Of a stretch of DNA of 64,000 nt, positions 1-8,355 are shown piece by piece. The position numbers and the translations under genes were made by a program. The notes beneath the pieces were generated by a model, which ran no database searches, was not told the origin of the DNA, and saw only the letters and a list, made by a program, of their open reading frames with translations. Each line of letters opens with the position of its first letter. Positions within the stretch are counted from its first letter, which is position 1. Source of the stretch: JAVXCQ01 sp036659415 (GTDB lineage Bacteria > Bacillota > Negativicutes > Acidaminococcales > Acidaminococcaceae). The stretch spans positions 1 through 64,000 of the forward strand of contig JAVXCQ010000008.1 in assembly GCA_036659415.1 (NCBI GenBank), in the 5' to 3' direction.

Positions 1-67
1 GGCAGAGAGCTTTCGCAGGGAAGGCGACCGAACAGGGAGCGTGAGTCGTGCCACAGGAGAACCGAAA

Positions 68-976
68 CTAGCGCGCAGTGGTTTGAGTTGTTCCTTTGAG
101 TAGTTCACGATAAAATTTCAAAAAAGCTCGTGCATGAGGCGGCATTTCTCGTTGCAAAGACCAAAAGAGGGTGACGTCAAAAAACAAATCTTCGTCGATG
201 ATTTTACTGTAGCATAAACCGTCTGCCAGTAGTTCTTGTGCGTTGAAAGACACGATGCCGATACCAGTGCCGCTACGGGCAAATTCCTGTGCCGCTGTTC
301 TGGTAGTAGAAGTAAAGGCTACATTGGGTTTAAAACCTAGGCGTGCACATTGGGTGGTAAGGAGCTGTAAAGAGCCGTAATTACAAAATAAAGGCAGGTC
401 ACGCAGTTCTTTCAAGGTTACCGTTGCGCCAGTAGCAAATTGCATTTTATTCTGCTTGCGATATACGGCATAAAAATCTTCTCGTCCCGAGGGTAATAAG
501 CCAAAATCCTGCTTGCGGGGCAGGGGAGCATTGGCAAAAGCAAAATCACTACTGCCGGCATCAATATCTTTAAGCTGTCTTGTGACATTGGCTTCTTTGA
601 TTTCATAGCGTACTGCGGGATAGCGATCGGCAAAGGGTTGCAAATAATTACGCAGAAAAAACGTAGTTTTAGCAATAGAAAGGGTAAAGCGTAAGGTGCC
701 AACGGTTCCCTGTCCGTAGGAATTAACCTCCGCTGCCCAGCCGGCTTCCACTGCACAGATTTGACGAGCTTTTTCTAAAAACAATTTACCTGTTTCCGTT
801 AAAGTTAAACGGCGTACTCCTCGACCTGTGTGGATGAGTTCTGTACCATAATACTCTTCCAAAGTTTTAATTTGTGCTCGTAAAGCTGGTTGTGCCAGTG
901 CTAACTTTTTAGCGGCCGCAGTGACGTTACCGGCCTCGGCAATCACAATAAAATTACGATAAAAATCAAAGTCCAT
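68..976 (-). CDS. LysR-family transcriptional regulator
   Basis: Full-length LysR-type regulator, about 302 aa. The N-terminal winged helix-turn-helix spans residues 1-60 (AAAKKLALAQPALRAQIKTLE), followed by a periplasmic-binding-like effector domain. I chose the ATG at 976, which begins MDFDFYRNF as in the family; a GTG three codons upstream is possible. It is divergent from the SLC13-type carrier. The gap holds an 8-bp inverted repeat with 11-bp spacing, typical of a LysR-type operator, so it most likely controls that carrier in response to the carrier's substrate. The effector cannot be read from sequence. Confidence 0.9.
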   Translation of the reverse strand: MDFDFYRNFIVIAEAGNVTAAAKKLALAQPALRAQIKTLEEYYGTELIHTGRGVRRLTLTETGKLFLEKARQICAVEAGWAAEVNSYGQGTVGTLRFTLSIAKTTFFLRNYLQPFADRYPAVRYEIKEANVTRQLKDIDAGSSDFAFANAPLPRKQDFGLLPSGREDFYAVYRKQNKMQFATGATVTLKELRDLPLFCNYGSLQLLTTQCARLGFKPNVAFTSTTRTAAQEFARSGTGIGIVSFNAQELLADGLCYSKIIDEDLFFDVTLFWSLQREMPPHARAFLKFYRELLKGTTQTTAR

Positions 977-1011
977 ACTAAACACGTTCCCATCTTTTAT
1001 ATAGAAGTTTT

Positions 1012-1038
1012 TACTATTTTAAACAGCATTAAATAGTA
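1012..1038. promoter_or_regulatory. candidate LysR-type operator (T-N11-A palindrome)
   Basis: A perfect inverted repeat, TACTATTT-N11-AAATAGTA, lies between the divergent LysR regulator and carrier genes. It ends one base before the carrier's -35 box, which is the standard position for LysR-type activation. Seen directly; assignment to the adjacent regulator is inference. Confidence 0.65.
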
Positions 1039-1039
1039 T

Positions 1040-1068
1040 TTTACATTATTTACTCTTTATTTTATAAT
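1040..1068 (+). promoter_or_regulatory. sigma-70-type promoter of the SLC13-like carrier
   Basis: TTTACA at 1040-1045, a 17-bp spacer and a perfect TATAAT at 1063-1068, with initiation expected near 1075. This leaves a very short leader before the start codon. Confidence 0.75.
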
Positions 1069-1101
1069 AAGTGCAGAGGTTTGACAATGGGGGAGTTAGC
1101 G

Positions 1102-2514
1102 ATGTTAGGACGTAGAACGATACAGTTATGGGCAGGCCCAATAACTTTTTTAACGATTTGGTATTTTTTAAGTGGAGCTTTTGGCAGTAATCAGGCGGCT
1201 GCCATTGCCACGGCTTGCTGGATGGGTTTATGGTGGGTATTGCGTCCTGTTCATATTTCAGTAACAGCGTTTTTACCGATTGCTATTAATGCCGTCATTG
1301 GTTTAGTGCCAATGACGCAGATTATCAGTCAGTATTTTTCGGAAATAGTTATTCTGTTGCTAGGTTCTGACCTTATTTGTATGACTTGGAGCAAAACTGG
1401 TTTGGATCGACGCTTATCCCTCAAAGCTCTTTGTTTTATAGGACCGTCGGTGAAGCAACAAATTGTAGTGTGGTTTGTCATTGCGACGCTCTTGTCCGTT
1501 TTTTTGCCTAATGTGGTTGTTTGTAGTATTTTGATGCCGGTAGCGGTATCGATGCTTCATTTCATTGGTGAAAAAGATATTTTTGCCAGTAAATTGGCCG
1601 TGCCTATTTTGCTAGCTATTGTGTGGGGTGCCGGTATTGGTGGTTTTGGTTCTCCAATCGGCGGGGCGGGAAACTTGGTGGCGATTAGTTATTTAGAACA
1701 ACTGACCGGTAAAGAATTTATGTATATTGATTGGTTTGTGCGGTTTCTGCCGTTCTTGGCTGTAATTATGTTGATTAACTTATTGGTGTTATTTAAATTG
1801 CCCCGACACACCGAGTATTTGCCAGGTACGAAAGCATACTTTCTGGAAATGTATGAAAAATTGGGACATATCACTCGTGATGAAATGATTAGCTTGTTCT
1901 TATTTGTATTAGCGACGATTTTGGCTTTTGTGCGTCCCTTGTATGCAGAAGCTTTACCTAGTTTGAAGCCGGCGTATGTATTTTTACTTTTGGGTATGCT
2001 GACTTTTTTTATCCCTAACAAAAAGCATTTTCCTTTCATTTGCTGGGAAGAAGCAGAAAAAGAAATTATGTGGGGTATGATGTTCCTTTTTGCCGGGGGA
2101 CTGGCGTTGGGTAAGCTTATTATAGCTACCGGCGCTGCTACCAAACTGGCAGAATATATTACGATGTTACCCTTGAGTGGTGGTTTGGGCACAATCTTGA
2201 TTTTTAATCTCTTCGCCAGCTTCTTAACAGAAATATCCAGTAATACGGCCGCAGCTGCTATTGTTATTCCCATCGTACAAAATATTATTCAGACACTAGC
2301 GCTTAATCCTATTCCTTATATCTATATTAGTATTGTTTCGGTGAATTGTGCTTATATGCTACCTGTTTCTATTCGTGCTATTCCGGTTAGCTATGGCCTT
2401 AATCCTGTCCTCATGTTCCGCTATGGTTTGTTTTTAGCGGTACTTACTATTGTTGTGACGTCGCTATTAGGGTTCTTGTTTATGCAGTATTTACCATTAT
2501 TTTCTGTTTTATAA
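1102..2514 (+). CDS. SLC13/DASS-family anion (dicarboxylate-type) transporter
   Basis: Polytopic inner-membrane carrier of about 470 aa. It carries the paired substrate-loop motifs of the divalent anion:sodium symporter family: a GSPIGGAGN segment in the first half and SSNTAAAAIVIPI in the second. Family members move di- or tricarboxylates, or sulfate, with sodium. I prefer the ATG at 1102 because GGGGAG lies 6 nt upstream; the ATG at 1087 is an alternative. It is monocistronic, divergent from a LysR regulator that probably controls it. Citrate, tartrate, succinate and similar anions are possible substrates; the sequence does not decide. Confidence 0.85.
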   Translation: MLGRRTIQLWAGPITFLTIWYFLSGAFGSNQAAAIATACWMGLWWVLRPVHISVTAFLPIAINAVIGLVPMTQIISQYFSEIVILLLGSDLICMTWSKTGLDRRLSLKALCFIGPSVKQQIVVWFVIATLLSVFLPNVVVCSILMPVAVSMLHFIGEKDIFASKLAVPILLAIVWGAGIGGFGSPIGGAGNLVAISYLEQLTGKEFMYIDWFVRFLPFLAVIMLINLLVLFKLPRHTEYLPGTKAYFLEMYEKLGHITRDEMISLFLFVLATILAFVRPLYAEALPSLKPAYVFLLLGMLTFFIPNKKHFPFICWEEAEKEIMWGMMFLFAGGLALGKLIIATGAATKLAEYITMLPLSGGLGTILIFNLFASFLTEISSNTAAAAIVIPIVQNIIQTLALNPIPYIYISIVSVNCAYMLPVSIRAIPVSYGLNPVLMFRYGLFLAVLTIVVTSLLGFLFMQYLPLFSVL

Positions 2515-2736
2515 GTTGCACCCTCAGTATAACAACTTGAACTTGGCAGAACACGCTAGCTTGCTAGCTTCAATTATTGGCTTGGAGCCATCATGCAGAG
2601 GGTTTTAACTCCAATTATCCCCCTAAATGAAGATGAGCAAAGTGACTTCGATTGTGGTCGAGGTCACTTTGCTCGTCTAGGGCATCTTTCAAATGGGCTT
2701 TGAGGCAGGGTAAGCAGTGAAGAGGGGCTTCTGTTC
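2515..2736 (+). other. structured non-coding stretch between carrier and dapF
   Basis: No convincing gene. The stretch contains GCTAGC-TT-GCTAGC near 2560, TGGCT-TGG-AGCCA near 2579, and a 20-bp hairpin at 2632-2677 (listed separately). I find no lysine riboswitch consensus. It may be the 3' untranslated region of the carrier transcript or an unannotated small RNA. Confidence 0.4.
2632..2677 (+). repeat. 20-bp stem-loop with plus-strand G-U pairs
   Basis: Arms at 2632-2651 and 2658-2677 around a 6-nt loop TTGTGG pair along all 20 positions. The only two non-Watson-Crick pairs are T-G, which pair in plus-strand RNA but would be A-C mismatches in minus-strand RNA. This implies a plus-strand transcript. 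No T-run follows, so it is not a standard terminator. Confidence 0.6.
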
Positions 2737-2766
2737 TTGACGGTCTTACTCGGAAAAGGGTATAAT
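2737..2766 (+). promoter_or_regulatory. promoter of dapF
   Basis: TTGACG at 2737-2742, an 18-bp spacer and a perfect TATAAT at 2761-2766. Initiation near 2773 would give a leader of about 100 nt before dapF. The leader contains a short perfect hairpin at 2834-2856. Confidence 0.7.
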
Positions 2767-2833
2767 CATAGTAATCATACCTAATACTTCCGGTGGCAAG
2801 CTGGTGCCGGTAGTAACGCATGGAGTTTGGCAG

Positions 2834-2856
2834 TAAGCTACGCTAGCTGTAGCTTA
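2834..2856 (+). repeat. leader hairpin just upstream of the dapF ribosome binding site
   Basis: TAAGCTAC and GTAGCTTA are perfect 8-bp arms around a 7-nt loop. The hairpin ends 5 nt before the GGGAGG Shine-Dalgarno of dapF, so it could influence mRNA stability or ribosome access. No known riboswitch class is recognised. Confidence 0.5.
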
Positions 2857-2876
2857 ACTAGAGGGAGGATACGTTT

Positions 2877-3755
2877 ATGAAAATGGAATTTTCTAAAATG
2901 CATGGTTGTGGAAATGACTATGTTTACGTAAATTGTCTGGAAAAAGAATTACCTAATCCGGCTGCTATTTCAGAGTATGTTAGTCATCGCCGTTTTGGGA
3001 TTGGGTCTGATGGGCTTATTTGTATTTTGCCGTCAGAGGTTGCGGATTTTCGGATGCGGATGTTTAATGCCGATGCGTCAGAGGGTAAAATGTGTGGCAA
3101 TGGTAGCCGTTGCATAGCCAAATATGTTTACGATAAGGGCTTGACCACTAAAACCACTATTACTTTGGAAACTTTGGGGGGGATAAAAACCATTACTATG
3201 GCTGTGGAAAATGGTCAGGTTGTGGCAGCTACCGTCGATATGGGGGAAGCTGTGGTTAGAACCAAAGAAATTCCGATGATTAGTGACCACTTTGTTTTTA
3301 TGGATCAGGGACTGGACGTGGACAGCGATTATGAACATATTGTCAACGGGACAGCTCTTTCTATGGGGAATCCTCATTTCGTAACTTTTGTTAAAGATGT
3401 GGACAGTTTTGATATTGCTGATTTGGGTACTCGTATTGAAAATCATCCTCTGTTCCCGGAACGGGTTAATGTGGAATTTGTGGAGGTTATTGATAAAAAT
3501 ACGGTGAAGTTCCGGGTGTGGGAACGAGGTAGCGGCGAAACTTGGGCTTGTGGCACGGGGGCTTGTGCGGTGGCATATACGGCCATTGCTCTTAGTCGTG
3601 CGGGCAAAAAAGGCGAGGCACTCAAGGTGCTAGTCAAAGGCGGTACGCTTAGCGTAACTCATGCAGCGGATAACCATTTATTACTTACGGGGCCGGCCGT
3701 TTTAGTGTATGAAGGCGTTATTGATATTCCCGAAGAAATAATTAATAAAAAATAA
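2877..3755 (+). CDS. dapF: diaminopimelate epimerase
   Basis: Interconverts LL- and meso-diaminopimelate in the last shared step towards peptidoglycan DAP and lysine. The protein is 292 aa, normal for the family. Both catalytic cysteine motifs are present: MCGNGSRC in the N-terminal half and WACGTGACA in the C-terminal half, and the family start MHGCGNDY is intact. The ATG at 2877 has GGGAGG 8 nt upstream. dapL follows on the same strand after a probable terminator and under its own promoter. The two together form the DAP-aminotransferase branch, which bypasses succinylated or acetylated intermediates. Confidence 0.97.
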   Translation: MKMEFSKMHGCGNDYVYVNCLEKELPNPAAISEYVSHRRFGIGSDGLICILPSEVADFRMRMFNADASEGKMCGNGSRCIAKYVYDKGLTTKTTITLETLGGIKTITMAVENGQVVAATVDMGEAVVRTKEIPMISDHFVFMDQGLDVDSDYEHIVNGTALSMGNPHFVTFVKDVDSFDIADLGTRIENHPLFPERVNVEFVEVIDKNTVKFRVWERGSGETWACGTGACAVAYTAIALSRAGKKGEALKVLVKGGTLSVTHAADNHLLLTGPAVLVYEGVIDIPEEIINKK

Positions 3756-3756
3756 C

Positions 3757-3810
3757 TGGCAAGAGGGACTGTTACCGCGAGCAAGGTTCCGGTACGGTCT
3801 CTTTTTCTTG
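3757..3810 (+). terminator. probable intrinsic terminator of dapF
   Basis: An imperfect stem (arms around AAGAGGGAC...ACCG and CGGTACGGTCTCTT) is followed by TTTTTCTT. The arms contain small bulges, so confidence is moderate. The T-run runs into the -35 box of the dapL promoter. Confidence 0.5.
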
Positions 3811-3836
3811 ACAAACAGCTTATCCTAGCATATAGT
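3808..3836 (+). promoter_or_regulatory. promoter of dapL
   Basis: Consensus TTGACA at 3808-3813, a 17-bp spacer and TATAGT at 3831-3836, ending 44 bp before the dapL ATG. A strong constitutive-type promoter. Confidence 0.75.
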
Positions 3837-3880
3837 ATTCCTGTATAGGAACAATATTCAAACACGAGGAGGCAGAACCC

Positions 3881-5077
3881 ATGGCAGTAATGAATGAAAA
3901 TTATTGTAATTTGCAAGAAAGTTATTTATTTTCGCAAATCGCAGCGAAAGTAAGCGAGTTTGTAGCAGAAAATCCTGAACAAAAGGTGATCCGCATGGGG
4001 ATTGGCGATGTAACTTTGCCTTTAGCACCGGCGGTGATTACGGCACTACAAAAAGCGGTGGTAGAAATGGGTACCCAAGCGACCTTCCGTGGTTATGGAC
4101 CGGAGCAAGGTTATGATTTCTTGCGGCAGGCTATTGTGCAGTACTATGCGCAGCATGGAGTTAGCTTAGAAGCTAATGAAGTTTTTGTCAGTGATGGTGC
4201 CAAAAGTGATTGCGGCAATATTACTGATATTTTTGACCAAGCTAACACTATTTTAGTACCGGATCCGGTGTATCCGGTGTATGTGGATACGAATATAATG
4301 TGTGGCAGAAAAATAATTTATACTCAAGGCAAACCCGAAAATGATTTCTTGCCCATGCCTGATGAGAGCGTTAAGGCCGATGTGATTTATTTGTGTTCTC
4401 CGAATAACCCTACCGGCGCTGTGTACTCCCAAGAGCAGTTAGCCCAATGGGTGGCTTATGCGCTAAAAAATGATGCGGTGATTTTGTATGACGCCGCTTA
4501 TGAAGCCTTTGTCACTGACCCTACAGTACCACGGAGTATTTACGCTGTGGCTGATGCCAAAAAATGTGCGATTGAGCTATGTTCTTTGTCCAAAACGGCA
4601 GGCTTCACCGGTACTCGCTGTGGTTATACCGTGGTGCCTCACGCCTTAAAACGTAGGGCGGCTAATGGGACGCTTATGGAATTAAATAAAATGTGGCTAC
4701 GCCGTCAAACGACTAAATTTAATGGTGTTCCCTATATTATTCAAAGAGGTGCGGAAGCTGTTTTTAGTGCCGCTGGCCAAAAAGAATGTGGAGAAATGCT
4801 TGCTTTTTATCGGGAAAATGCTCGCATTATGATGGATACCTTGACGAAAAAAGACATTAAATTTTATGGTGGGGTACATTCGCCTTATCTTTGGTTACAA
4901 TGTCCGCAACAAATGGATTCCTGGAGCTTTTTCGATTATTTGTTGAAAAAATTGGCTATTGTGGGTACGCCTGGTGCCGGGTTTGGACAGATGGGTGAAG
5001 GCTATTTGCGTTTGACCGCTTTTGGCAGTCGCGAGGGCACGCTTGAAGCTATGGAGCGTATTGCCAAAAATCTTTAA
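3881..5077 (+). CDS. dapL: LL-diaminopimelate aminotransferase
   Basis: PLP-dependent class I/II aminotransferase of 398 aa that makes LL-DAP directly from tetrahydrodipicolinate and glutamate. Family markers are the N-terminal MGIGDVTLPLAPAV segment, the PDPVYPVYVD segment, CSPNNPTGA and the PLP-lysine motif SLSKTAGFTGTRCGY. GAGGAGG lies 8 nt before the ATG. The pairing with dapF is the usual context of the DapL pathway, found in anaerobic Bacillota, chlamydiae and plants. Confidence 0.95.
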   Translation: MAVMNENYCNLQESYLFSQIAAKVSEFVAENPEQKVIRMGIGDVTLPLAPAVITALQKAVVEMGTQATFRGYGPEQGYDFLRQAIVQYYAQHGVSLEANEVFVSDGAKSDCGNITDIFDQANTILVPDPVYPVYVDTNIMCGRKIIYTQGKPENDFLPMPDESVKADVIYLCSPNNPTGAVYSQEQLAQWVAYALKNDAVILYDAAYEAFVTDPTVPRSIYAVADAKKCAIELCSLSKTAGFTGTRCGYTVVPHALKRRAANGTLMELNKMWLRRQTTKFNGVPYIIQRGAEAVFSAAGQKECGEMLAFYRENARIMMDTLTKKDIKFYGGVHSPYLWLQCPQQMDSWSFFDYLLKKLAIVGTPGAGFGQMGEGYLRLTAFGSREGTLEAMERIAKNL

Positions 5078-5082
5078 AGCTT

Positions 5083-5118
5083 AAAATCGTATTTCTTCTG
5101 CGAAGATACCGATTTTTT
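5083..5118 (+). terminator. intrinsic terminator of dapL
   Basis: AAAATCG-TATTTCTTC pairs with GAAGATA-CCGATTTT around a 3-nt loop, followed by a T-run. It sits 6 nt after the dapL stop. Confidence 0.65.
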
Positions 5119-5119
5119 G

Positions 5120-5128
5120 TGTTATAAT
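5120..5128 (+). promoter_or_regulatory. extended -10 promoter element
   Basis: TGTTATAAT, a TGn-extended -10 box, lies 32 bp upstream of the small secreted-protein gene and has no recognisable -35 box. Confidence 0.55.
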
Positions 5129-5159
5129 AAGAAAAAAGTTATTTTGAGGGGGAAACAAA

Positions 5160-5609
5160 ATGAAAAAAAGAATTTTAATGTTGTTAGCAATTTGTATGGT
5201 GTGCTTGAGTGGGGTTTGCTTGGCAGCACCGAGTAATGGTTCGGTGCTTAATGCAGAAGAGAAAATCGTGGACAAATTTATAGGCAGTCTAAGCGGTGCC
5301 GAAGAATACGCTGTGATTAGCGAAAACTTTGCACCACCACTTAAAAAAGCTCTAACCGAAGCTAAATTCATGGAATTAAAGAGAACGGTTAATACTAATT
5401 TGGGTGCTAGCAAAGGTCATAAATTAGCTTTAGTGCAAAAATTCATGGATGGTGACCGGATTGTTTTTGCCGGTAAATTTGCGAAAAAAGACAATGTTGA
5501 AATGATTTTTGTTTTCTCCACTACTGAAAAGCAACCGTTAATGCTAGATTTTGCTTTAAAACCAGTAGAACCCAAAGTAGAACAACCGGCAGCGACACCG
5601 GCAGAATAA
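5160..5609 (+). CDS. small exported protein, DUF3887-like
   Basis: 149 aa with a clear signal peptide (MKKRILMLLAICMVCLSGVCLAAP, cleavage expected after LAA) and no lipobox cysteine. The mature part, residues 25-135, resembles the DUF3887 fold of small exported proteins (VDKFIGSL...FMELKRTVNTNLG...FSTTEKQPLMLDFAL). The C-terminus is Pro/Glu-rich. The family has no defined function. It is monocistronic, with its own -10 element and a strong bidirectional terminator. The DUF assignment is tentative; the export signal is well supported. Confidence 0.7.
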   Translation: MKKRILMLLAICMVCLSGVCLAAPSNGSVLNAEEKIVDKFIGSLSGAEEYAVISENFAPPLKKALTEAKFMELKRTVNTNLGASKGHKLALVQKFMDGDRIVFAGKFAKKDNVEMIFVFSTTEKQPLMLDFALKPVEPKVEQPAATPAE

Positions 5610-5650
5610 AATAAAAAAGCGTTCCCTTTACGGGAACGCTTTTTTATTTT
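5608..5650. terminator. bidirectional intrinsic terminator
   Basis: Perfect 19-bp arms (5608-5626 and 5632-5650) with a 5-nt loop. The GC core GCGTTCCC is flanked by A- and T-runs on both sides. It serves the exported-protein gene on plus and the convergent DUF401 gene on minus. Confidence 0.92.
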
Positions 5651-5665
5651 ATTGATTAAGGTTTA

Positions 5666-6883
5666 TTAATACCAGCAATAGGTAACTAGACTAAAGATGA
5701 TGAGAAGTAACAGCTCAGTAGTCACAATAGGACGCAGGGAACGGAAAAAATCTGCTTTAAAATAATCTAAGGTGACCATGAGGCACACATGGGTGGGGGT
5801 TAGCATTTGACCGGCAATGCCAAAGACCATGGCAATACCTACCATAGTCAAATCTCCCGGTGCCATGGCGGCTACAATCGGCAGGACGATGGCTACGTGC
5901 CCCTGGGACAGCCCAGTGAGCATACCGATGATAAAGGAAACGGTGGCGATAATGATCGGTATGGGGAGGGGAGAACTTTGAAAAGCGGCAACGATGGTGG
6001 CTAGAACCTGGGTGACGGTTAAGAGCTGAATAAAGTAGAGAATACACGTCACATTTAAAATCATTTTGAGATCTAGGGCACCATAAAAAACATCTTTAAT
6101 GTTGACTACTCGTGCAGTGCAACGGAGGAGTAAAATCATGCCTACTGCGACGAGCCCCATGGAAGTGGCGGCGCCCATACCTCCAAAGACCACCAGGAGA
6201 AAGTTAATGAGGACGGGGGAGAGGGACAGAGCAATATCGGCTAAGTTTTTACGCTTTTCACGAGTAGAAGAAGGAGTGCTTGGGTGGGAGGGGAGTGCCA
6301 AAGGGTGCAAACAGATGAGCCAGCCGAGAGCAAAAGCTACTGGTGTGAGCCAACCTAATTGAAAAATTAGGGAACTAATAGGAATGGAGGCAATACTGCA
6401 GGCCATAATCATGCCTGGATTAATGGGATTGGAAAATTCAAAAACATGACGAAACCAAAAGTTAATGGCGGATTTGTTTTCAGCGGAAATTGGTGCATCC
6501 TTGCTGACGGCTTCTACAATGGGGGCGGAAAATCTGGCACCGCCCAAGGAGGGCAAAAGCCCCAAAAAGGCCGGCATTAAGGCGAGGGTAAATTTCTCAC
6601 TGGTAAATAATCGGCGCAGAGCACTGACCATACCTTCTAGCGTACCACTAGTTCTCAATTCTATTTCCAGACACATAACGAAGTAGAGGGCAAACAGCAG
6701 ATCATAAGTGCGGGGCATGGTGGCCGTTTGATAAGCTGCTGTAACGAGATAGTGAGGGTTAGGCGCTTGTAGTAGCCAAATAAAAAAGCCGCCGCATAAG
6801 ATGGCGGGACCAATGGCATAGTGACGGCGCAATAAAAATAAAATAATGACTAAAGCGAGGGTTAGCGTTAAAAAGATATTCAT
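5666..6883 (-). CDS. DUF401-family integral membrane transporter-like protein
   Basis: 405 aa, about ten to twelve hydrophobic segments. Contains the family-typical stretch LLPSLGGARFSAPIVEAVS followed by INFWFRHVFEFSNPINPG, which I recognise as DUF401, a relative of the gluconate/lactate permease-type carriers. The gene is divergent from the Septu pair, with an AAAGGAG ribosome site before its ATG. The substrate is unknown and no metabolic genes are linked. The strong motif match supports family membership; function remains inference. Confidence 0.82.
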   Translation of the reverse strand: MNIFLTLTLALVIILFLLRRHYAIGPAILCGGFFIWLLQAPNPHYLVTAAYQTATMPRTYDLLFALYFVMCLEIELRTSGTLEGMVSALRRLFTSEKFTLALMPAFLGLLPSLGGARFSAPIVEAVSKDAPISAENKSAINFWFRHVFEFSNPINPGMIMACSIASIPISSLIFQLGWLTPVAFALGWLICLHPLALPSHPSTPSSTREKRKNLADIALSLSPVLINFLLVVFGGMGAATSMGLVAVGMILLLRCTARVVNIKDVFYGALDLKMILNVTCILYFIQLLTVTQVLATIVAAFQSSPLPIPIIIATVSFIIGMLTGLSQGHVAIVLPIVAAMAPGDLTMVGIAMVFGIAGQMLTPTHVCLMVTLDYFKADFFRSLRPIVTTELLLLIIFSLVTYCWY

Positions 6884-6963
6884 AAAAGCTCCTTTAATTC
6901 GTAGAATGTTTTTTCATTATACTACGAATATCAGCAAAAATACACTTTACTGGGGAAAAAAGG

Positions 6964-6969
6964 TATAAT
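6964..6969 (+). promoter_or_regulatory. -10 element upstream of ptuA
   Basis: Perfect TATAAT 33 bp before the ptuA start. The best -35 (TACACT, 17-bp spacing) is weak. Confidence 0.45.
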
Positions 6970-7002
6970 AGAAAGAAAGTCTCAAAGTAGGGTGGTGCGC
7001 AG

Positions 7003-8355
7003 ATGAAGATTAAAAGTTTGCATTTAAAAAATTTCCGCTGTTTTGATGATTTTAATATTGAATTTGAAGACCAAATGACCGTCATTGTGGCAGAAAATGG
7101 CAAAGGTAAAACGGCGATTTTGGACGCCGTAGCCATAGCGGTGGGGCCGTATATTACTTGTTTTAATGGTGGTAAAAATCGCAGTTTGGAAGATGACGAT
7201 GTCAGGCAATCACAAGAAGCCGCTGCTGGTGGGCAAATGCGTATTTTGCGTATGAAAAGCTATTACCCCATTGAGCTAGAGGTGGTAGGACAGCTGGGCG
7301 AAAAAACTTGCACGTGGCAAAGAGAATTGCAGGCGCAAGGCGGCAGAACGACAGTCCGCAGAGCTAAATGCTTGACCGATTATGGTCAGGGTTTAAAAAA
7401 AATGATTAACAGCGACCACGATATGGAGTGTGTGTTACCGGTTATTGCTTACTATGGTACGACCAGAATGTGGCAGGACAGCAAGCTGTTGACCAATAAT
7501 AAGGATAAGATTAATTTGGAGCGGGATAGTGGTTATGCCGAATGTTTGGAGCCCTCCTCTTCCTATAATACTTTTGGACAATGGTTTAAATATGCGTCCC
7601 TGAGCACTTTAGAATATGACCGTTATTTGGAGGAAACCGGGAGCACAGAGCCTAATCCTTACCGCGAAGTTTTAAAAGCGGTGAGTCAGTCCATTGAAAC
7701 CTGCGTGGGCAGTATGGGCTGGAAAAATATTGATTACAGCGTTGCCTCCCAAAGTTTAGTGATCTCTAAAGAACACGTGGGTACTTTGCCGCTGAAGGCT
7801 TTGAGTGACGGCGTACGTAGCGTCATTAGTATGGCGGCGGATATTGCTTATCGCATGGCTAGGCTCAACCCGGATTTAGGGGCGGAAGTAACCCAGAAGA
7901 CCCCGGGTATTGTTTTGATTGACGAGGTGGAAATGCATTTGCATCCCTCTTGGCAACAGGTAGTGTTGGCCGATTTGCAAAAGGCGTTTCCGCTAGTGCA
8001 GTTTATTGTTACCACTCATAGTCCTCAGGTGCTAACTAGTGTGGATTCTAATTCTATTCGTGTTTTGCGCTGGGCAGAAAGCAAAATTGATATTTATTGT
8101 CCGGAATTTTCGTTGGGTGCGGAAAGCTATCAATTGCTTAAAGATATTCAAAATGTGGATACGAGGCCGCAAGCTTTGCCAATAGTGCAGGACTTGTCTA
8201 GATATTTGGCATTGGTCAGTGAAGATAAATGGGACTCTGAGGAAGCCGTATTACTGCGAAAAAGATTGGATGCGTGGGCAAGGGGTCGAGAGCCGGCTCT
8301 GCTGCGGGCAGACCTGGATATCAGAATGCGTGCTTTTCACAGGCATAAACAATGA
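7003..8355 (+). CDS. ptuA: Septu-type AAA ATPase PtuA
   Basis: SMC/ABC-like ATPase of 450 aa. N-terminal KIKSLHLKNFRCF leads into a Walker A ENGKGKT at residues 31-37. Near residue 267 a signature-like segment (LKALSDGVRSV) precedes the Walker B LIDEVEMHLHP and the TTHSPQVL switch. This arrangement is typical of PtuA and retron-Eco78 effector ATPases. In Septu systems PtuA binds and controls the HNH nuclease PtuB, and the complex cuts nucleic acid during phage infection. Here the HNH gene overlaps by 4 nt (ATGA), implying translational coupling and a stable complex. No reverse transcriptase or msr/msd is adjacent, which favours stand-alone Septu over a retron. Confidence 0.88.
   Translation: MKIKSLHLKNFRCFDDFNIEFEDQMTVIVAENGKGKTAILDAVAIAVGPYITCFNGGKNRSLEDDDVRQSQEAAAGGQMRILRMKSYYPIELEVVGQLGEKTCTWQRELQAQGGRTTVRRAKCLTDYGQGLKKMINSDHDMECVLPVIAYYGTTRMWQDSKLLTNNKDKINLERDSGYAECLEPSSSYNTFGQWFKYASLSTLEYDRYLEETGSTEPNPYREVLKAVSQSIETCVGSMGWKNIDYSVASQSLVISKEHVGTLPLKALSDGVRSVISMAADIAYRMARLNPDLGAEVTQKTPGIVLIDEVEMHLHPSWQQVVLADLQKAFPLVQFIVTTHSPQVLTSVDSNSIRVLRWAESKIDIYCPEFSLGAESYQLLKDIQNVDTRPQALPIVQDLSRYLALVSEDKWDSEEAVLLRKRLDAWARGREPALLRADLDIRMRAFHRHKQ

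Noticed and set aside
1..67. GC-rich 5' edge of the window, vaguely reminiscent of a structured RNA (GTGCCACAGGAGAACCG)
   Set aside because: Too short to assign. It lacks RNase P, tmRNA and cobalamin-riboswitch consensus continuity, and the LysR gene begins at once. A plus-strand reading frame open to the left ends near 99 but has no recognisable sequence.
2615..2821. 68-aa minus-strand reading frame between the carrier and dapF
   Set aside because: It overlies the hairpin and the dapF promoter, has no ribosome site and no protein-like composition.
2830..2843. 14-bp GCAGTAAGCTACGC also found at 63220-63233
   Set aside because: A few 14-bp repeats are expected by chance in 64 kb, and the contexts differ.
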